Of a stretch of DNA of 60,398 nt, positions 27,001-35,572 are shown piece after piece. How positions within the stretch are numbered: the stretch's first letter is position 1; every line of letters starts with the position of its first letter. The position numbers and the translations under genes are program-made. The notes under the pieces are model-generated. The model saw only the letters and a program-made list of their open reading frames with translations, ran no database searches and was not told the DNA's origin. The stretch is from assembly GCA_947631455.1 (NCBI GenBank), contig CANRLH010000010.1, positions 1 to 60,398 of the forward strand. The letters run 5' to 3'. Origin of the DNA: an uncultured Clostridia bacterium. GTDB taxonomy: Bacteria > Bacillota > Clostridia > Oscillospirales > Ruminococcaceae.

Positions 27001-27666
27001 TTATCTTTCCTGTCGGGCAATAAGAGTGGTTACACTATAATAAATCATCACTAAACCCGCACTTAAAATTGCCCCGCCAATAATATCAGTAATCCAATGA
27101 ACACCGGATATCAACCTGCCAATTACCATAAAAGCAGTAAATGCAATTAAAGCAAAGGCAAATGCTCTTTTCATTTTTGTATTTCTAATTCTACTGTTTA
27201 GCTGCATAACAGCTGTCGGCATAACACACATAACAAGCAAGGTTGTCGATGATGGATACGAAGCTTCAAGAAAACCGTTAATCAATACCGGGCGGTAATT
27301 GACAACATAAAATTCAAAAAACAAATATGCCGCCATTACAACAATATAGAATGCTCCCAACACCAAAATACTGGAATCGACCTTGAATAAGCTTTTTCTT
27401 TTAATAAGCTGTATAAGTCCAAGCAACGCAAATCCCAAAATAAAGCAAAGCGGTATCAGTCCTAACCAGTCCGTAACGGTATATATTGCCATATGCACAC
27501 CTGTCAGGCTGTGGATAAAGCCGTTCAAGGTTGCAAATCCAACAGAAGAGTTTTGTGGCCCGATGGGCTGAACATCAATAAGGCTTATTGCCACTGTCCA
27601 CAAAATAAATAACACTACCATTGCTATTCCTGAAAGCAATACTTTTTGACTTTTTTCTTTTTTCAT
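27001..27666 (-). CDS. PAP2-family membrane phosphatase
   Basis: 221 residues from the ATG at 27666, with AAAGGA nine bases upstream. Six hydrophobic segments are visible. The PAP2 motifs are present in altered form: NYRP for the first, YPSSTT where PSGH is usual, and GRLISGVHWITD for the third with its His and Asp. Loss of the central His would weaken catalysis if the alignment is right. Family members dephosphorylate lipid pyrophosphates such as undecaprenyl pyrophosphate. It sits near the ICE right end beside an XRE regulator and may be cargo. Confidence 0.78.
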   Translation of the reverse strand: MKKEKSQKVLLSGIAMVVLFILWTVAISLIDVQPIGPQNSSVGFATLNGFIHSLTGVHMAIYTVTDWLGLIPLCFILGFALLGLIQLIKRKSLFKVDSSILVLGAFYIVVMAAYLFFEFYVVNYRPVLINGFLEASYPSSTTLLVMCVMPTAVMQLNSRIRNTKMKRAFAFALIAFTAFMVIGRLISGVHWITDIIGGAILSAGLVMIYYSVTTLIARQER

Positions 27667-27774
27667 TTTTATCAATCCTTTGCCATAATTATTTGGCTTT
27701 CGCCTGTTTACAATATAGGCGGAATGAATAAAAATGAAAAGAATTTCACCGTCACATTGGCGACACGCTTCGTA

Positions 27775-28380
27775 TCATCGCCATTTTATCAGCATCAGAG
27801 ACTTTATCGCCAAGAAAACAAAAGTGAAAAAGGCTGCATAAGGTTGAAGTGTTATCATAAATTCTATTGTAGCAACTGTGCTTAACACAATGGATATTTG
27901 ATGTTTGTGTTTCAACCAAAACACTGCTTCATAATTTTGTAGAGCGAGAAGCAAAACACCTGTAAGTACAATTCCAAATACAATAATTAAATACGGTATT
28001 TTGATATACTGCGGGGTACCTGTCAGCGAAAGTAAAGATACCTCTTTTATAATCTCATCACCCTTTTGTCCAAAGAAAGGCAGAAACAGAAACATAATCA
28101 AACTGCAATCGAGTAAACCAAACACTAAGTCGCTTGTATGTTTTTCCTTTTGCTTATTATCCTCGTCAGCAATTTTAAGTATTTCTTCACCGGACAATAA
28201 CTCATCTATTGACACTGAAAAAAACTTTGAAATTGCTTTTAATGACTCGATATTGGGAACTCCTCTGCCGGATTCCCACTTAGAAATTGCAGTGCGAGAC
28301 ACAAATAACGCTTCCGCAAGTTCTTCCTGCGTGAGTCCTTTTTCTTTCCTCAACTCTTGTAATTTTTCACTTAATTCCAT
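27775..28380 (-). CDS. XRE-type transcription regulator with membrane tail
   Basis: 201 residues from the ATG at 28380 (AAAGGA nine bases upstream; an earlier ATG has no spacing). An N-terminal helix-turn-helix (LRKEKGLTQEELAEALFVSR then AISKWESGRGVPN) is followed by an acidic linker and three to four hydrophobic segments from about residue 85 to the end. Membrane-tethered XRE regulators of this form often control a neighbouring membrane protein gene; the adjacent PAP2 gene, in the same orientation, is the natural candidate. It is the last gene before the ICE right end. Confidence 0.82.
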   Translation of the reverse strand: MELSEKLQELRKEKGLTQEELAEALFVSRTAISKWESGRGVPNIESLKAISKFFSVSIDELLSGEEILKIADEDNKQKEKHTSDLVFGLLDCSLIMFLFLPFFGQKGDEIIKEVSLLSLTGTPQYIKIPYLIIVFGIVLTGVLLLALQNYEAVFWLKHKHQISIVLSTVATIEFMITLQPYAAFFTFVFLAIKSLMLIKWR

Positions 28381-28427
28381 AATAAACATTCCTTTTGCAC
28401 TCAGATACGAATGTATCCTTTATTAGA

Positions 28428-28458
28428 AATGGGCAATCCCACTATGGGACTGCCCATT
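28428..28458. terminator. Long perfect-looking hairpin at the ICE right end
   Basis: AATGGGCAATCCCA and TGGGACTGCCCATT form a 14-bp stem with one mismatch and a 3-base loop, about 50 bp from the regulator start. It may insulate the element from outside transcription. Confidence 0.5.
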
Positions 28459-28479
28459 CATTCCGTAAATTATGCGATT

Positions 28480-28587
28480 TTTTAGTCTCTGCACCGTTTT
28501 TAGCACCGATTGGTGTAAATTTGGTGTAAAGAGGTAAATTTATTCAGTTTGGAAAGTCCCGAAACCCGCATAAACACTGGCTTTTTC
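28480..28587. other. Candidate ICE right end (attR) with arm-type repeats, next to lysS
   Basis: Two GCACCG repeats (28491, 28503) are followed by two direct copies of TGGTGTAAA 11 bp apart (28511-28519, 28522-28530), the sort of phased arm sites bound by tyrosine integrases. The lysS stop is at 28588. Since lysS is full length, insertion would be just downstream of it. The second att copy and the integrase are not in the window. Confidence 0.5.
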
Positions 28588-30174
28588 TTACTTGTCGTTC
28601 GGTAAGGACTTCATTGTGGGGAACAGCAAAACATCTCTTATCGAGCCGGAATTTGTCAAAAGCATACAAAGTCTGTCGATTCCGTAGCCGATTCCTCCTG
28701 TCGGGGGCATACCGATTTCCAGAGCCCTTAAAAAGTCCTCGTCGATGCGGTTTGCCTCCTCGTCGCCCTGAGAAAGAAGCTTTTCCTGCTCGATAAAGCG
28801 TTCTCTCTGATCAATAGGGTCGTTGAGCTCCGAATAGGCATTACACATTTCCCAACCGTTTATGAAAAGCTCAAACCTCTCCACATACTCTGGATTATCC
28901 GGCTTTTTCTTTGTGAGAGGAGATATTTCTATCGGGTGATCCATAATAAATGTCGGCTGAATAAGATGTTCCTCAACAAACTCCTCAAAAAAGAGATTAA
29001 GGATGTCGCCCTTTTTGTGCCTGTCCTCATATTCTATGCTGTGTTCCTTAGCGACAGCCTTGGCTTCATCGTCATTTCTTATGTCATTAAAGTCCACGCC
29101 AGAGTATTTTTTGACGGCCTCCACCATAGTCATTCTTTCAAACGGTTTTCCGAGATCTATCTCGTGTTCGCCGTAAACTATGTTTGTTGTGCCAAGAACC
29201 TCGTTGGCGATATGCTTGAACATATCCTCGGTAAGCTCCATCATTCCGTGGTAATCGGTGTACGCCTGATAAAGCTCCATAAGGGTAAATTCCGGGTTGT
29301 GGCGGGTATCAACGCCCTCATTTCTGAAAACTCTGCCTATTTCATAAACTCTGTCCATACCGCCGACAATAAGCCTCTTGAGGTAAAGCTCAAGAGAAAT
29401 TCTCAGCTTAACGTCCTCGTCGAGCGCGTTGTAGTGAGTTTCAAAAGGCCTTGCGGCAGCGCCGCCCGCATTTGAAACCAGCATAGGCGTTTCGACCTCA
29501 ATAAAGTCCTTGTTATCAAGATACCGGCGGATCGAGGAAATTATCCTTGAGCGGTTTATGAATGTCTCTTTTACTTCCGGATTACATATAAGGTCGGTAT
29601 ATCTCTGGCGGTATCTCTGATCCCTGTCCTTGAGGCCGTGCCATTTTTCCGGAAGCGGCAAAAGTGACTTTGAAAGCAAGGTTATCTCTTGTGCGTGAAT
29701 GGAGATCTCGCCCCTCCTTGTTCTGAAAACAAAGCCTTTTATTCCGACAATATCGCCGATATCCCATTTTTTAAATTCGTAAAACTCATCCTCGCCGATG
29801 TCGTTCATACGAACATAAACCTGCATACGGTCGGCAACGTCTCTAATATCTATAAAGTTAGCCTTGCCCATATCCCTGCGGCTCATGATCCTTCCGGCAA
29901 CGATGACGGTTTTCTCCTTTAGCTTGTCAAGCTCGGCCTTAAGCTTTTCCTCGTCCTCGCCGGCAAGCTCCTTAGCCATTGCCTCATCCTGCTCATAAAT
30001 GCGCTTAAGCTCCTTGGTATTGGAGGTCACGTCAAACTTGGTTATTAAAAAGGGATCTTTGCCGTTCTTTCTGAGTTCGCTCAGCTTATCAAGACGTATT
30101 TTTTTCAGACTGTTTATTTCCTCTGCGGATATTTCCTCTTGCGCTGAAATATCCGAAAGCATTTCCTCGCTCAT
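28588..30174 (-). CDS. lysS: Lysyl-tRNA synthetase
   Basis: 528 residues, class II. The N-terminal OB-fold anticodon-binding domain covers about 70-180 (VAGRIMSRRDMGKANFIDI). Motif 1 is FIEVETPMLVSNAGGAAARP, motif 2 FRNEGVDTRHNPEFT, and motif 3 GIGYGIDRLCMLL near the end. It charges tRNA-Lys in the cytoplasm. The C-terminus LPNDK is intact even though an ICE end lies right behind it, so function should be kept, but the native terminator has been displaced. It starts 18 bp after greA and shares its promoter. Confidence 0.97.
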   Translation of the reverse strand: MSEEMLSDISAQEEISAEEINSLKKIRLDKLSELRKNGKDPFLITKFDVTSNTKELKRIYEQDEAMAKELAGEDEEKLKAELDKLKEKTVIVAGRIMSRRDMGKANFIDIRDVADRMQVYVRMNDIGEDEFYEFKKWDIGDIVGIKGFVFRTRRGEISIHAQEITLLSKSLLPLPEKWHGLKDRDQRYRQRYTDLICNPEVKETFINRSRIISSIRRYLDNKDFIEVETPMLVSNAGGAAARPFETHYNALDEDVKLRISLELYLKRLIVGGMDRVYEIGRVFRNEGVDTRHNPEFTLMELYQAYTDYHGMMELTEDMFKHIANEVLGTTNIVYGEHEIDLGKPFERMTMVEAVKKYSGVDFNDIRNDDEAKAVAKEHSIEYEDRHKKGDILNLFFEEFVEEHLIQPTFIMDHPIEISPLTKKKPDNPEYVERFELFINGWEMCNAYSELNDPIDQRERFIEQEKLLSQGDEEANRIDEDFLRALEIGMPPTGGIGYGIDRLCMLLTNSGSIRDVLLFPTMKSLPNDK

Positions 30175-30192
30175 ATAAATTTAAACTCTCCT

Positions 30193-30663
30193 TTAATCAG
30201 AAATCTCAACTACCTCGAATTTTAAAATTCCGATAGGCGCCTGCACCTCAAAAACATCGCCTATTTTCTTTTTAAGAGCGGCCTTGCCGATAGGCGACTC
30301 GTCAGAGATTTTTCCGTTATCGGGATCGGACTCAGTTGCACCGACAATCTCAAGCGATTCCATCTCGTTCGTATCAAGGTCTAAAAGCTTTATCTTTGAA
30401 CCTATTGAAATCTCATCAGCGTTAGCAGATTCCACGATAACGGCATTTGATATCTGGTTTTCCAGCTCGTTTATTCTGGCTTCAAGAAGTGCCTGAGCGT
30501 TTTTTGCCTCATCATACTCTGCGTTTTCGGAAAGGTCTCCGTAACTCCTTGCCTCTTTAAGCTGTTGAGCAACCTCGCTACGTTTTACCGTAACAAGATA
30601 GTTTAGTTCTTCCTCAAGCTTTTTATATCCTTCTTTAGAAACATTTACCTTTTTGACAGCCAT
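30193..30663 (-). CDS. greA: Transcription elongation factor GreA
   Basis: 156 residues, the standard length. The N-terminal coiled coil with the acidic tip (SYGDLSENAEYDEAKNAQA) enters the RNA polymerase secondary channel and stimulates cleavage of backtracked RNA. The C-terminal FKBP-like domain contains NGKISDESPIGKAAL. AAGGAGA lies before the ATG at 30663. It is the first gene of a greA-lysS unit with a consensus promoter just upstream. Confidence 0.96.
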   Translation of the reverse strand: MAVKKVNVSKEGYKKLEEELNYLVTVKRSEVAQQLKEARSYGDLSENAEYDEAKNAQALLEARINELENQISNAVIVESANADEISIGSKIKLLDLDTNEMESLEIVGATESDPDNGKISDESPIGKAALKKKIGDVFEVQAPIGILKFEVVEISD

Positions 30664-30712
30664 TTTCCATATCTCCTTACACTGAAAATTAGTTATAACT
30701 TATCAAATAATT

Positions 30713-30741
30713 ATTATATAGTAATTTTGCCAATCTGTCAA
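30713..30741 (-). promoter_or_regulatory. Consensus promoter of greA-lysS
   Basis: On the minus strand TTGACA (30736-30741), a 17-bp spacer and TATAAT (30713-30718), about 50 bp before the greA start. Confidence 0.85.
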
Positions 30742-30769
30742 CCAAAAATACCCCCACAACCGAAAAGAC

Positions 30770-30794
30770 GGCATGCTTCTTTATGAAGCCTGCC
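30770..30794 (-). terminator. Hairpin after the first dockerin gene
   Basis: GGCAGGCTTC pairs imperfectly with GAAGCATGCC, and the minus strand continues GTCTTTTCGG. A moderate intrinsic terminator 45 bp beyond the stop. Confidence 0.55.
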
Positions 30795-30808
30795 GCCTTT
30801 CCGTATGC

Positions 30809-31290
30809 GTAACACTAATCTGGAAGATGTCTTAAATAAATTAGATTTTTTGCGCGGTCGCGTTGATAACTCCTACATCCGCAGTTGTAACCTCGCCGTC
30901 GCCTGTTACTTCAGCTACATCAAAGTCATATCCCTCAAGTGCTGATACTTCTCTTGCGTGTGAGTTTGCCATTCCTACGTCTGCCGTGGTTATCTCTCCG
31001 TCGCCGTTTACATCGCCGTAAAGGTGGATCTCTGCCTCAAGCGTTACGCTGCCGCCTGCTACCGCTGCGGTATAGCTCCTTGCTGCATAGCCATCTGCTG
31101 CGAATGTTACGATATATTCTCCGTCCTCAAGATCTGATATCGAATACTCCCCGTTTGCTGCCGTTGCTTCTGCAACTGTCTCGCCGTCTGCTGTTGCTAC
31201 GGTTACTGTTACCTCAGCATCTGTTCCCGGTGTTTTGATCGTTCCCTCAATAGCTCCTAAAACCGGAACCTCGATCGGAACAAGTGCCTT
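30809..31290 (-). repeat. Near-identical 482-bp repeat, copy 1
   Basis: Matches 35573-36054 with three differences that I can find (all near 31219-31224). It spans the 3' untranslated region, the dockerin and the preceding beta domain of the first dockerin gene. Confidence 0.9.
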
Positions 31291-33675
31291 AACTGCTTCG
31301 TCAAGTGCTGCCGCCGGATCTTCCATCTGTGACGGCAACGGCTTTCCTTCTGTTTCATCAAGAAGTGCCTGTGCATTGTCAATAGCTGTCTGAAGTGCAG
31401 CTACACTCTCTTCTGTGTACTCGCCACTCTCAACAAGCGCCTTTGCATCTTCAATAGCCTTCTTGTAATTGTCAAGCTTCGGTGTGTCGGTTCCGCCGCT
31501 GAATGTCTTGAGCACATTTCCGTTTGCATCAAGGTATTCTAATTTCATTATTGCGTATACATAGTCTGCTGCTTCGTTCCATGCGTATGTATCTGCTGAA
31601 ATTGTGTAACTGTCTCCTGTCTTGATCGCATTAGCAAAGTCAAGTGTTACTGAACAACCCTTTGCCCCTGTGGTATTATTGTTTCCTGTAAACTTTTTGA
31701 AGTTATTATCTGCGCCTACTAGCGCTGTTACTTCAATAGAAGCATATGAACTAAAGGTCGTATCTGCTGCACAGTCAAATGTTACTCTTACTTTAGTTGC
31801 TCCTGCCATACTCTCATCTGCTGTGCCTTTTTCAATAACGACCGATCTTCCGCCCGGCTTTACTACTGCTATTCCCGGGTTCTTTTCTCCTTCGCTATAG
31901 TCGATAACAAGCTGTTCCCTAGCCGCTTTCAGTTCCTCGGTTGCTGTTGCGACCGCTTCCTTGCCTGCGTTGTCAGGATCGTCTACAAGCGCCTGCGCTG
32001 TCGCAAGCTTTTCCGAAAATGTAGTCCATGTATCTACCGTATAGTCGCTCTCTATAAGGGGCTTGTATTCTTCTGCAAGTTTCTTAAGCTCTGTTACATC
32101 GCCTTTTTCTACGAGAAGCCGGTTAATATAGTCTCCAATCGCCCTTGTTGCATTATCTACATCAGCCTGATTAACCCCTTCTTTGAGGTCCCCGTTTTCA
32201 TCTAGAATACCATTGATTTGAATATCACAGACTTCCTTCAGATCTTTAAGTGAATCCTTGGTATACGGTGAATCCTTTGCATTAATAATATCTTCATACT
32301 TTTTCTTTGCCGCTTCAAATGCTTCTGTCTTCGGCGGTAGCGCCTTAAGTTCACTCTTTGCCTTATTAACAGCGTCAAGGATCTCTGTCAGCTGCTTGCT
32401 GGTGAAACTGCCCTGGTTTTTAGCTCTAGCATCCAGATACACTTGATAAGCTTCCATATAATTAGCCCATGAATCATCAGTATATGTGTTGTTGTTTTCT
32501 TTCGGGAAGTCGTTGTTCGCATTCAAGAAATTTGCCCATTCCTCAACAGTAGCCTCATCAGCTTTTTTAACGAGACCTTTTATAGCGTTTTCAATAGCTT
32601 CTGTCGCTGCATCTACTGTTTCCTGTGTAGCAGTATAAGCATCAGGAGTATTTGCTGTCAGGGCCTTACCTGCATTTACGGCTTGTGTAAGAATATTAAG
32701 TGAACCTGTCGAATATACATCTGTTTGTGTAATATACCCGTTGGCTTTTTCTATTGCCTCCTGCAGCTTTGTAATATTTGCTACTCTGTTTACATGCACC
32801 TCTTTAGGCGCAGATGCAGCATCATTATAGCTTTCAGTTCTGGCAACAAAAGCCTTTATATAATATGTACCAGCAGGTATAGTATCACCAGAATACTTAG
32901 GCCCTTCATTCGCACAACCTTCATCGGTATACATTTTATATGTTATATTTGCATCTTCAACCGGTTGTCCGTCTACTTTTACAGTTGCTGATGGCTTAAA
33001 TCCGCCTTCAGTTCCATAAGTAATATCTTCACAAATTACTTCTACCTCTGGGGTTGGTAAACTAGATCCTCCCTCAACAACAATTTTATCAGCAGTGATA
33101 CCTGTGGTAAAAGTATCAATTATTGAATTTCTAACCTCATCACTAGATACATGCAGTATTGCATTTGCAGGAAAGCCATTAAATCCCGATCTTTTGGCAC
33201 CAGCAGCCTTGGGTTTGACCTCGCTTGCCATAATATATACATCCTTTAATGTATTAGAACATTCTGAAAAGGCTGATGCGTTTACAGTAAATGTACCTTC
33301 ACATGTATATTTTATTGTTTCTAAAGCATTTAAGCCTTTAAACACACCTGAATAAACACACGACCAATTACTAGCTGTTGAAACAGTTTTGATGGTGTCA
33401 TTGCTAAAACCACTCGCAGGCGGATTAGGTACAACAACAGCATCACCGTGACTTCCATCATTATAGGTTGCCGGGAATTCAATTTCAGTAATTCCTTCAT
33501 AATTTTCATTGGGATTAAGGCTAGCAGTATAGCAGCCACCGTTCATGGTATTCCACTGAAAATTAAAATACTTGTTATCTGTTGCTGCCGATGCCGTTAT
33601 CGTCAACGCCCCTGTCAACGATGTGACTGCCATTGCCGCAGCTGAGAGCAATGACAAAAGTTTTTTAACTCTCAT
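30841..33675 (-). CDS. Secreted multidomain protein with FIVAR repeats and C-terminal dockerin (copy 1)
   Basis: 944 residues. A signal peptide ends near ASAA (residue 31). Residues about 45-200 resemble BspA-type leucine-rich repeats (ALETIKYTCEGTFTV, CSNTLKDVYIMAS). An Ig-like domain follows, then several FIVAR-type helical repeats from about 300 to 640 (LQEAIEKANGYI, ATEAIENAIKGLV). A beta-rich domain lies near 650-770, then another FIVAR. The C-terminal 130 residues hold a carboxypeptidase-regulatory-like domain (GEYSISDLEDGEYIVTFA) and a dockerin with two calcium loops, DVNGDGEITTADVG and EVTGDGEVTTADVG. Dockerins bind cohesins, so it may join a cell-surface complex. The ligand of the long part is unknown. 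GGAGG lies 13 bases before the ATG, unusually far. Confidence 0.85.
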   Translation of the reverse strand: MRVKKLLSLLSAAAMAVTSLTGALTITASAATDNKYFNFQWNTMNGGCYTASLNPNENYEGITEIEFPATYNDGSHGDAVVVPNPPASGFSNDTIKTVSTASNWSCVYSGVFKGLNALETIKYTCEGTFTVNASAFSECSNTLKDVYIMASEVKPKAAGAKRSGFNGFPANAILHVSSDEVRNSIIDTFTTGITADKIVVEGGSSLPTPEVEVICEDITYGTEGGFKPSATVKVDGQPVEDANITYKMYTDEGCANEGPKYSGDTIPAGTYYIKAFVARTESYNDAASAPKEVHVNRVANITKLQEAIEKANGYITQTDVYSTGSLNILTQAVNAGKALTANTPDAYTATQETVDAATEAIENAIKGLVKKADEATVEEWANFLNANNDFPKENNNTYTDDSWANYMEAYQVYLDARAKNQGSFTSKQLTEILDAVNKAKSELKALPPKTEAFEAAKKKYEDIINAKDSPYTKDSLKDLKEVCDIQINGILDENGDLKEGVNQADVDNATRAIGDYINRLLVEKGDVTELKKLAEEYKPLIESDYTVDTWTTFSEKLATAQALVDDPDNAGKEAVATATEELKAAREQLVIDYSEGEKNPGIAVVKPGGRSVVIEKGTADESMAGATKVRVTFDCAADTTFSSYASIEVTALVGADNNFKKFTGNNNTTGAKGCSVTLDFANAIKTGDSYTISADTYAWNEAADYVYAIMKLEYLDANGNVLKTFSGGTDTPKLDNYKKAIEDAKALVESGEYTEESVAALQTAIDNAQALLDETEGKPLPSQMEDPAAALDEAVKALVPIEVPVLGAIEGTIKTPGTDAEVTVTVATADGETVAEATAANGEYSISDLEDGEYIVTFAADGYAARSYTAAVAGGSVTLEAEIHLYGDVNGDGEITTADVGMANSHAREVSALEGYDFDVAEVTGDGEVTTADVGVINATAQKI

Positions 33676-33680
33676 GATAA

Positions 33681-33791
33681 TTACACATCCTCCTTGTCAT
33701 TCGCCGATGCCGTGATCGTCAACGCCCCTGTCAACGATCTGACTGCCATTGTCGCGGCAAGAATGCCGCTTAAATATCTTTTGATTTTCAT
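33681..33791 (-). CDS. 36-residue signal-peptide-only ORF ahead of dockerin gene 1
   Basis: Encodes MKIKRYLSGILAATMAV, then RSLTGALTITASA and a short NDKEDV tail before TAA. It has a GGAGGATGTG site upstream. It is a copy of the 5' end of the dockerin gene that follows 5 bases later, including ribosome site and signal peptide, so it looks like a tandem duplication of about 115 bp. Its last codons are the ribosome site of the next gene. It is either a relic or a coupled leader peptide. Confidence 0.5.
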   Translation of the reverse strand: MKIKRYLSGILAATMAVRSLTGALTITASANDKEDV

Positions 33792-33856
33792 AATAATTAC
33801 ACATCCTCCTTCTGATAAACTTCGATCGATTTTTAGTTTATCTCTTTAATATCAAC

Positions 33857-33919
33857 ATTATATCACTAAAAATATAATTTGTCAACACTTTAATTATAAC
33901 ATTTTATATTTTTAAAGTG
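33857..33919. promoter_or_regulatory. Promoter of dockerin gene 1 with adjoining 8-bp dyad
   Basis: On the minus strand TTGACA (33880-33885), 17 bp and TATAAT (33857-33862). Directly upstream lies a perfect inverted repeat CACTTTAA/TTAAAGTG (33886-33893 and 33912-33919). A TATAAT at 33920-33925 could be the -10 of the divergent XRE gene. The dyad is a good candidate operator for that regulator. Confidence 0.7.
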
Positions 33920-34081
33920 TATAATATTTTTATGTTGTTCAAATGTAAAACAGCGGATTGTATGATCTCTAAATATTTGAACAAGGACAAAATGTAAAAA
34001 AATGGCTGAATCTTGGAGATATATTGATATAAAGGTTAAAAAACAAAAAGGAGGGGACACCCTGTTTTAGAGGTGAAAAAA

Positions 34082-34375
34082 ATGAATGTTGGCTTAAGAT
34101 TAAAAGAAATCAGAGAAAGCAAAGGGCTCACGGTAAATAAGCTGGCAAATATGTCAGGAATATCGCAAAGTCATCTGCGGGAGATTGAGCTTGGAAATAA
34201 GAATCCGACAGTAGAAACCTTATCATATTTTTGTGATTCACTTGACATAACGCTGTCAGATTTTTTTAAGGAATCGCATGGCACAGATATTTCTCCGGCG
34301 CTGCTTAAATCTATAAGAGAGCTTACAGCAGATCAGCAGTTAAAGCTGGCGGAATTCTTAAACTGCGGAGCATAA
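34082..34375 (+). CDS. XRE-family regulator (paired with dockerin gene 1)
   Basis: 97 residues from the ATG at 34082, with GAGGTG six bases upstream. The helix-turn-helix spans RLKEIRESKGLTVNKLANMS and ISQSHLREIELGNKNPTVET. The C-terminal part (LLKSIRELTADQQLKLAEFL) is a short helix, probably for dimerisation. Divergent from dockerin gene 1, with promoters and a dyad between them, so it probably controls both itself and that gene. Paralog of the regulator at 38773 beside dockerin gene 2. Confidence 0.88.
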   Translation: MNVGLRLKEIRESKGLTVNKLANMSGISQSHLREIELGNKNPTVETLSYFCDSLDITLSDFFKESHGTDISPALLKSIRELTADQQLKLAEFLNCGA

Positions 34376-34399
34376 CATTTTCAAAATATAACAAAAAGG

Positions 34400-34433
34400 A
34401 AACCCTCTCCTCGGCATTACGAAGAGAGGGTTT
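34400..34433 (+). terminator. Terminator of XRE gene 1
   Basis: A 10-bp stem AAACCCTCTC/GAGAGGGTTT followed by TTTAATTAT (the last T's overlap the stem). Confidence 0.75.
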
Positions 34434-34483
34434 AATTATACAAAATATTGGTAATAGACATGACGTTGATCTTTGCCAGTGGC

Positions 34484-35389
34484 TTATTTTTCCCCGTCGT
34501 GAGCCTCGAGAGCCTTTTTAAGCAGCTGAAGCCCAAAAATCACCGCACCGCCGATTATAAACGCCGCTAAGCAGCCAAAAGTGATCTTATCAAAGGTCAT
34601 CATCTCCTGCGGGTCATTGAGCGTTGTAGGGCCCATAACGATAGCGTAAAGCGAACCCAACATAAGTCCAAGCACAAGGTAAATTGTCTGTGAGCGAAAT
34701 CTTGACAGACATTTTTTTATAATTTTCACCACCGCAACAAAGCCGATAATGATACCGACCGCAAAGCAGATGAGCATCGGCGCAGCGTGAAGGTCAAGCT
34801 TGATAAGATCCTTGATGCCGGTTATGATAGGAACATACAGTCCGAAGATTAGCATAAGTGTAGATCCGGAAATGCCGGGAAGCACCATAGCGGAGATTGC
34901 TATTGCTCCGGCGATGAGAGAATATCCGCCCAGAGCAATACTAAAGGAGCTCGTGTCGATGCCGCCGTCTCCTGAAGTTGGATTGAAGTAGGTAATAAGT
35001 GCAACTACCGCAATTCCGATAATTACGAATGCCGCGTGCCACGCTCTGCCGTTTTTGAGGGTGTCCTTCTCCTCCTTGATGATAATGGGTATAGCGAAAA
35101 TGATAAACCCGATAAACAGCGAGGAAATCACATATATATGTGATTCAAAAACGCTCGTTAAGACAAGCACTGCCGATACAAATCCGATTATCCAGCCCAC
35201 AGCCAGCTTAACAAGAAACTTGACAGCCTTGATTTTCTCCTGACGACTTCCAGAGATCAGCGCGTCTATCGAGCCGATAAACTCATCGTAAAAGCCCATA
35301 ATAAAGGCTATCGTTCCGCCGGAAACACCGGGAACGCTGTCGGCTAGCGCCATTAAAAAGCCGCCTATTGATGTCATAATACTTTTCAT
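34484..35389 (-). CDS. DUF368 membrane protein (PopT-type undecaprenyl-phosphate translocase candidate)
   Basis: 301 residues from the ATG at 35389, with AAGGAG six bases upstream. About nine to ten hydrophobic segments. The DUF368 signature lies at the N-terminus (LADSVPGVSGGTIAFIMG) and is repeated as AMVLPGISGSTLMLIFG near residue 205, showing the family's internal duplication. Members have been linked to recycling of undecaprenyl phosphate across the membrane. It stands alone between the two dockerin cassettes and does not share an operon with them. Confidence 0.9.
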   Translation of the reverse strand: MKSIMTSIGGFLMALADSVPGVSGGTIAFIMGFYDEFIGSIDALISGSRQEKIKAVKFLVKLAVGWIIGFVSAVLVLTSVFESHIYVISSLFIGFIIFAIPIIIKEEKDTLKNGRAWHAAFVIIGIAVVALITYFNPTSGDGGIDTSSFSIALGGYSLIAGAIAISAMVLPGISGSTLMLIFGLYVPIITGIKDLIKLDLHAAPMLICFAVGIIIGFVAVVKIIKKCLSRFRSQTIYLVLGLMLGSLYAIVMGPTTLNDPQEMMTFDKITFGCLAAFIIGGAVIFGLQLLKKALEAHDGEK

Positions 35390-35530
35390 GGTTATCTCCT
35401 TATTGTTAAATTCATCGCATTTATTATGATACCATAAATACACTTATTTGGCAACCCAAAAAAACTGATCTTCTCTGTAAAAGCTTATTACGCTTTTTAC
35501 CGGCATATGCCCCTATTTGCGCGCAAAAGA

Positions 35531-35563
35531 AAAACGGCAGACCGTTTTGCAGTCCGCCGTTTT
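35531..35563 (-). terminator. Terminator after dockerin gene 2
   Basis: On the minus strand CGGCGGACTG/CGGTCTGCCG with a 5-base loop, followed by TTTTTCTTTTG. Confidence 0.75.
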
Positions 35564-35572
35564 CCCATATGT

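Larger units (their letters stand above)
12505..28587. mobile_element. Right part of an integrative conjugative element
   Basis: The run contains a giant helicase/methylase gene, small ICE genes, a Cna-B adhesin, an ICE lipoprotein, a parA/parB pair, an XRE regulator and end-type repeats, nearly all on the minus strand, and stops sharply at lysS. The conjugation (VirB4, VirD4, relaxase) and integrase modules are not seen and should lie beyond the inserted IME. Boundaries are inferred. Confidence 0.7.

Noticed and set aside
30939..31238. Plus-strand Leu/Arg-rich frame inside dockerin gene 1
   Set aside because: Its near copy at 35703-36002 only mirrors the repeated dockerin region on the other strand; no ribosome site.
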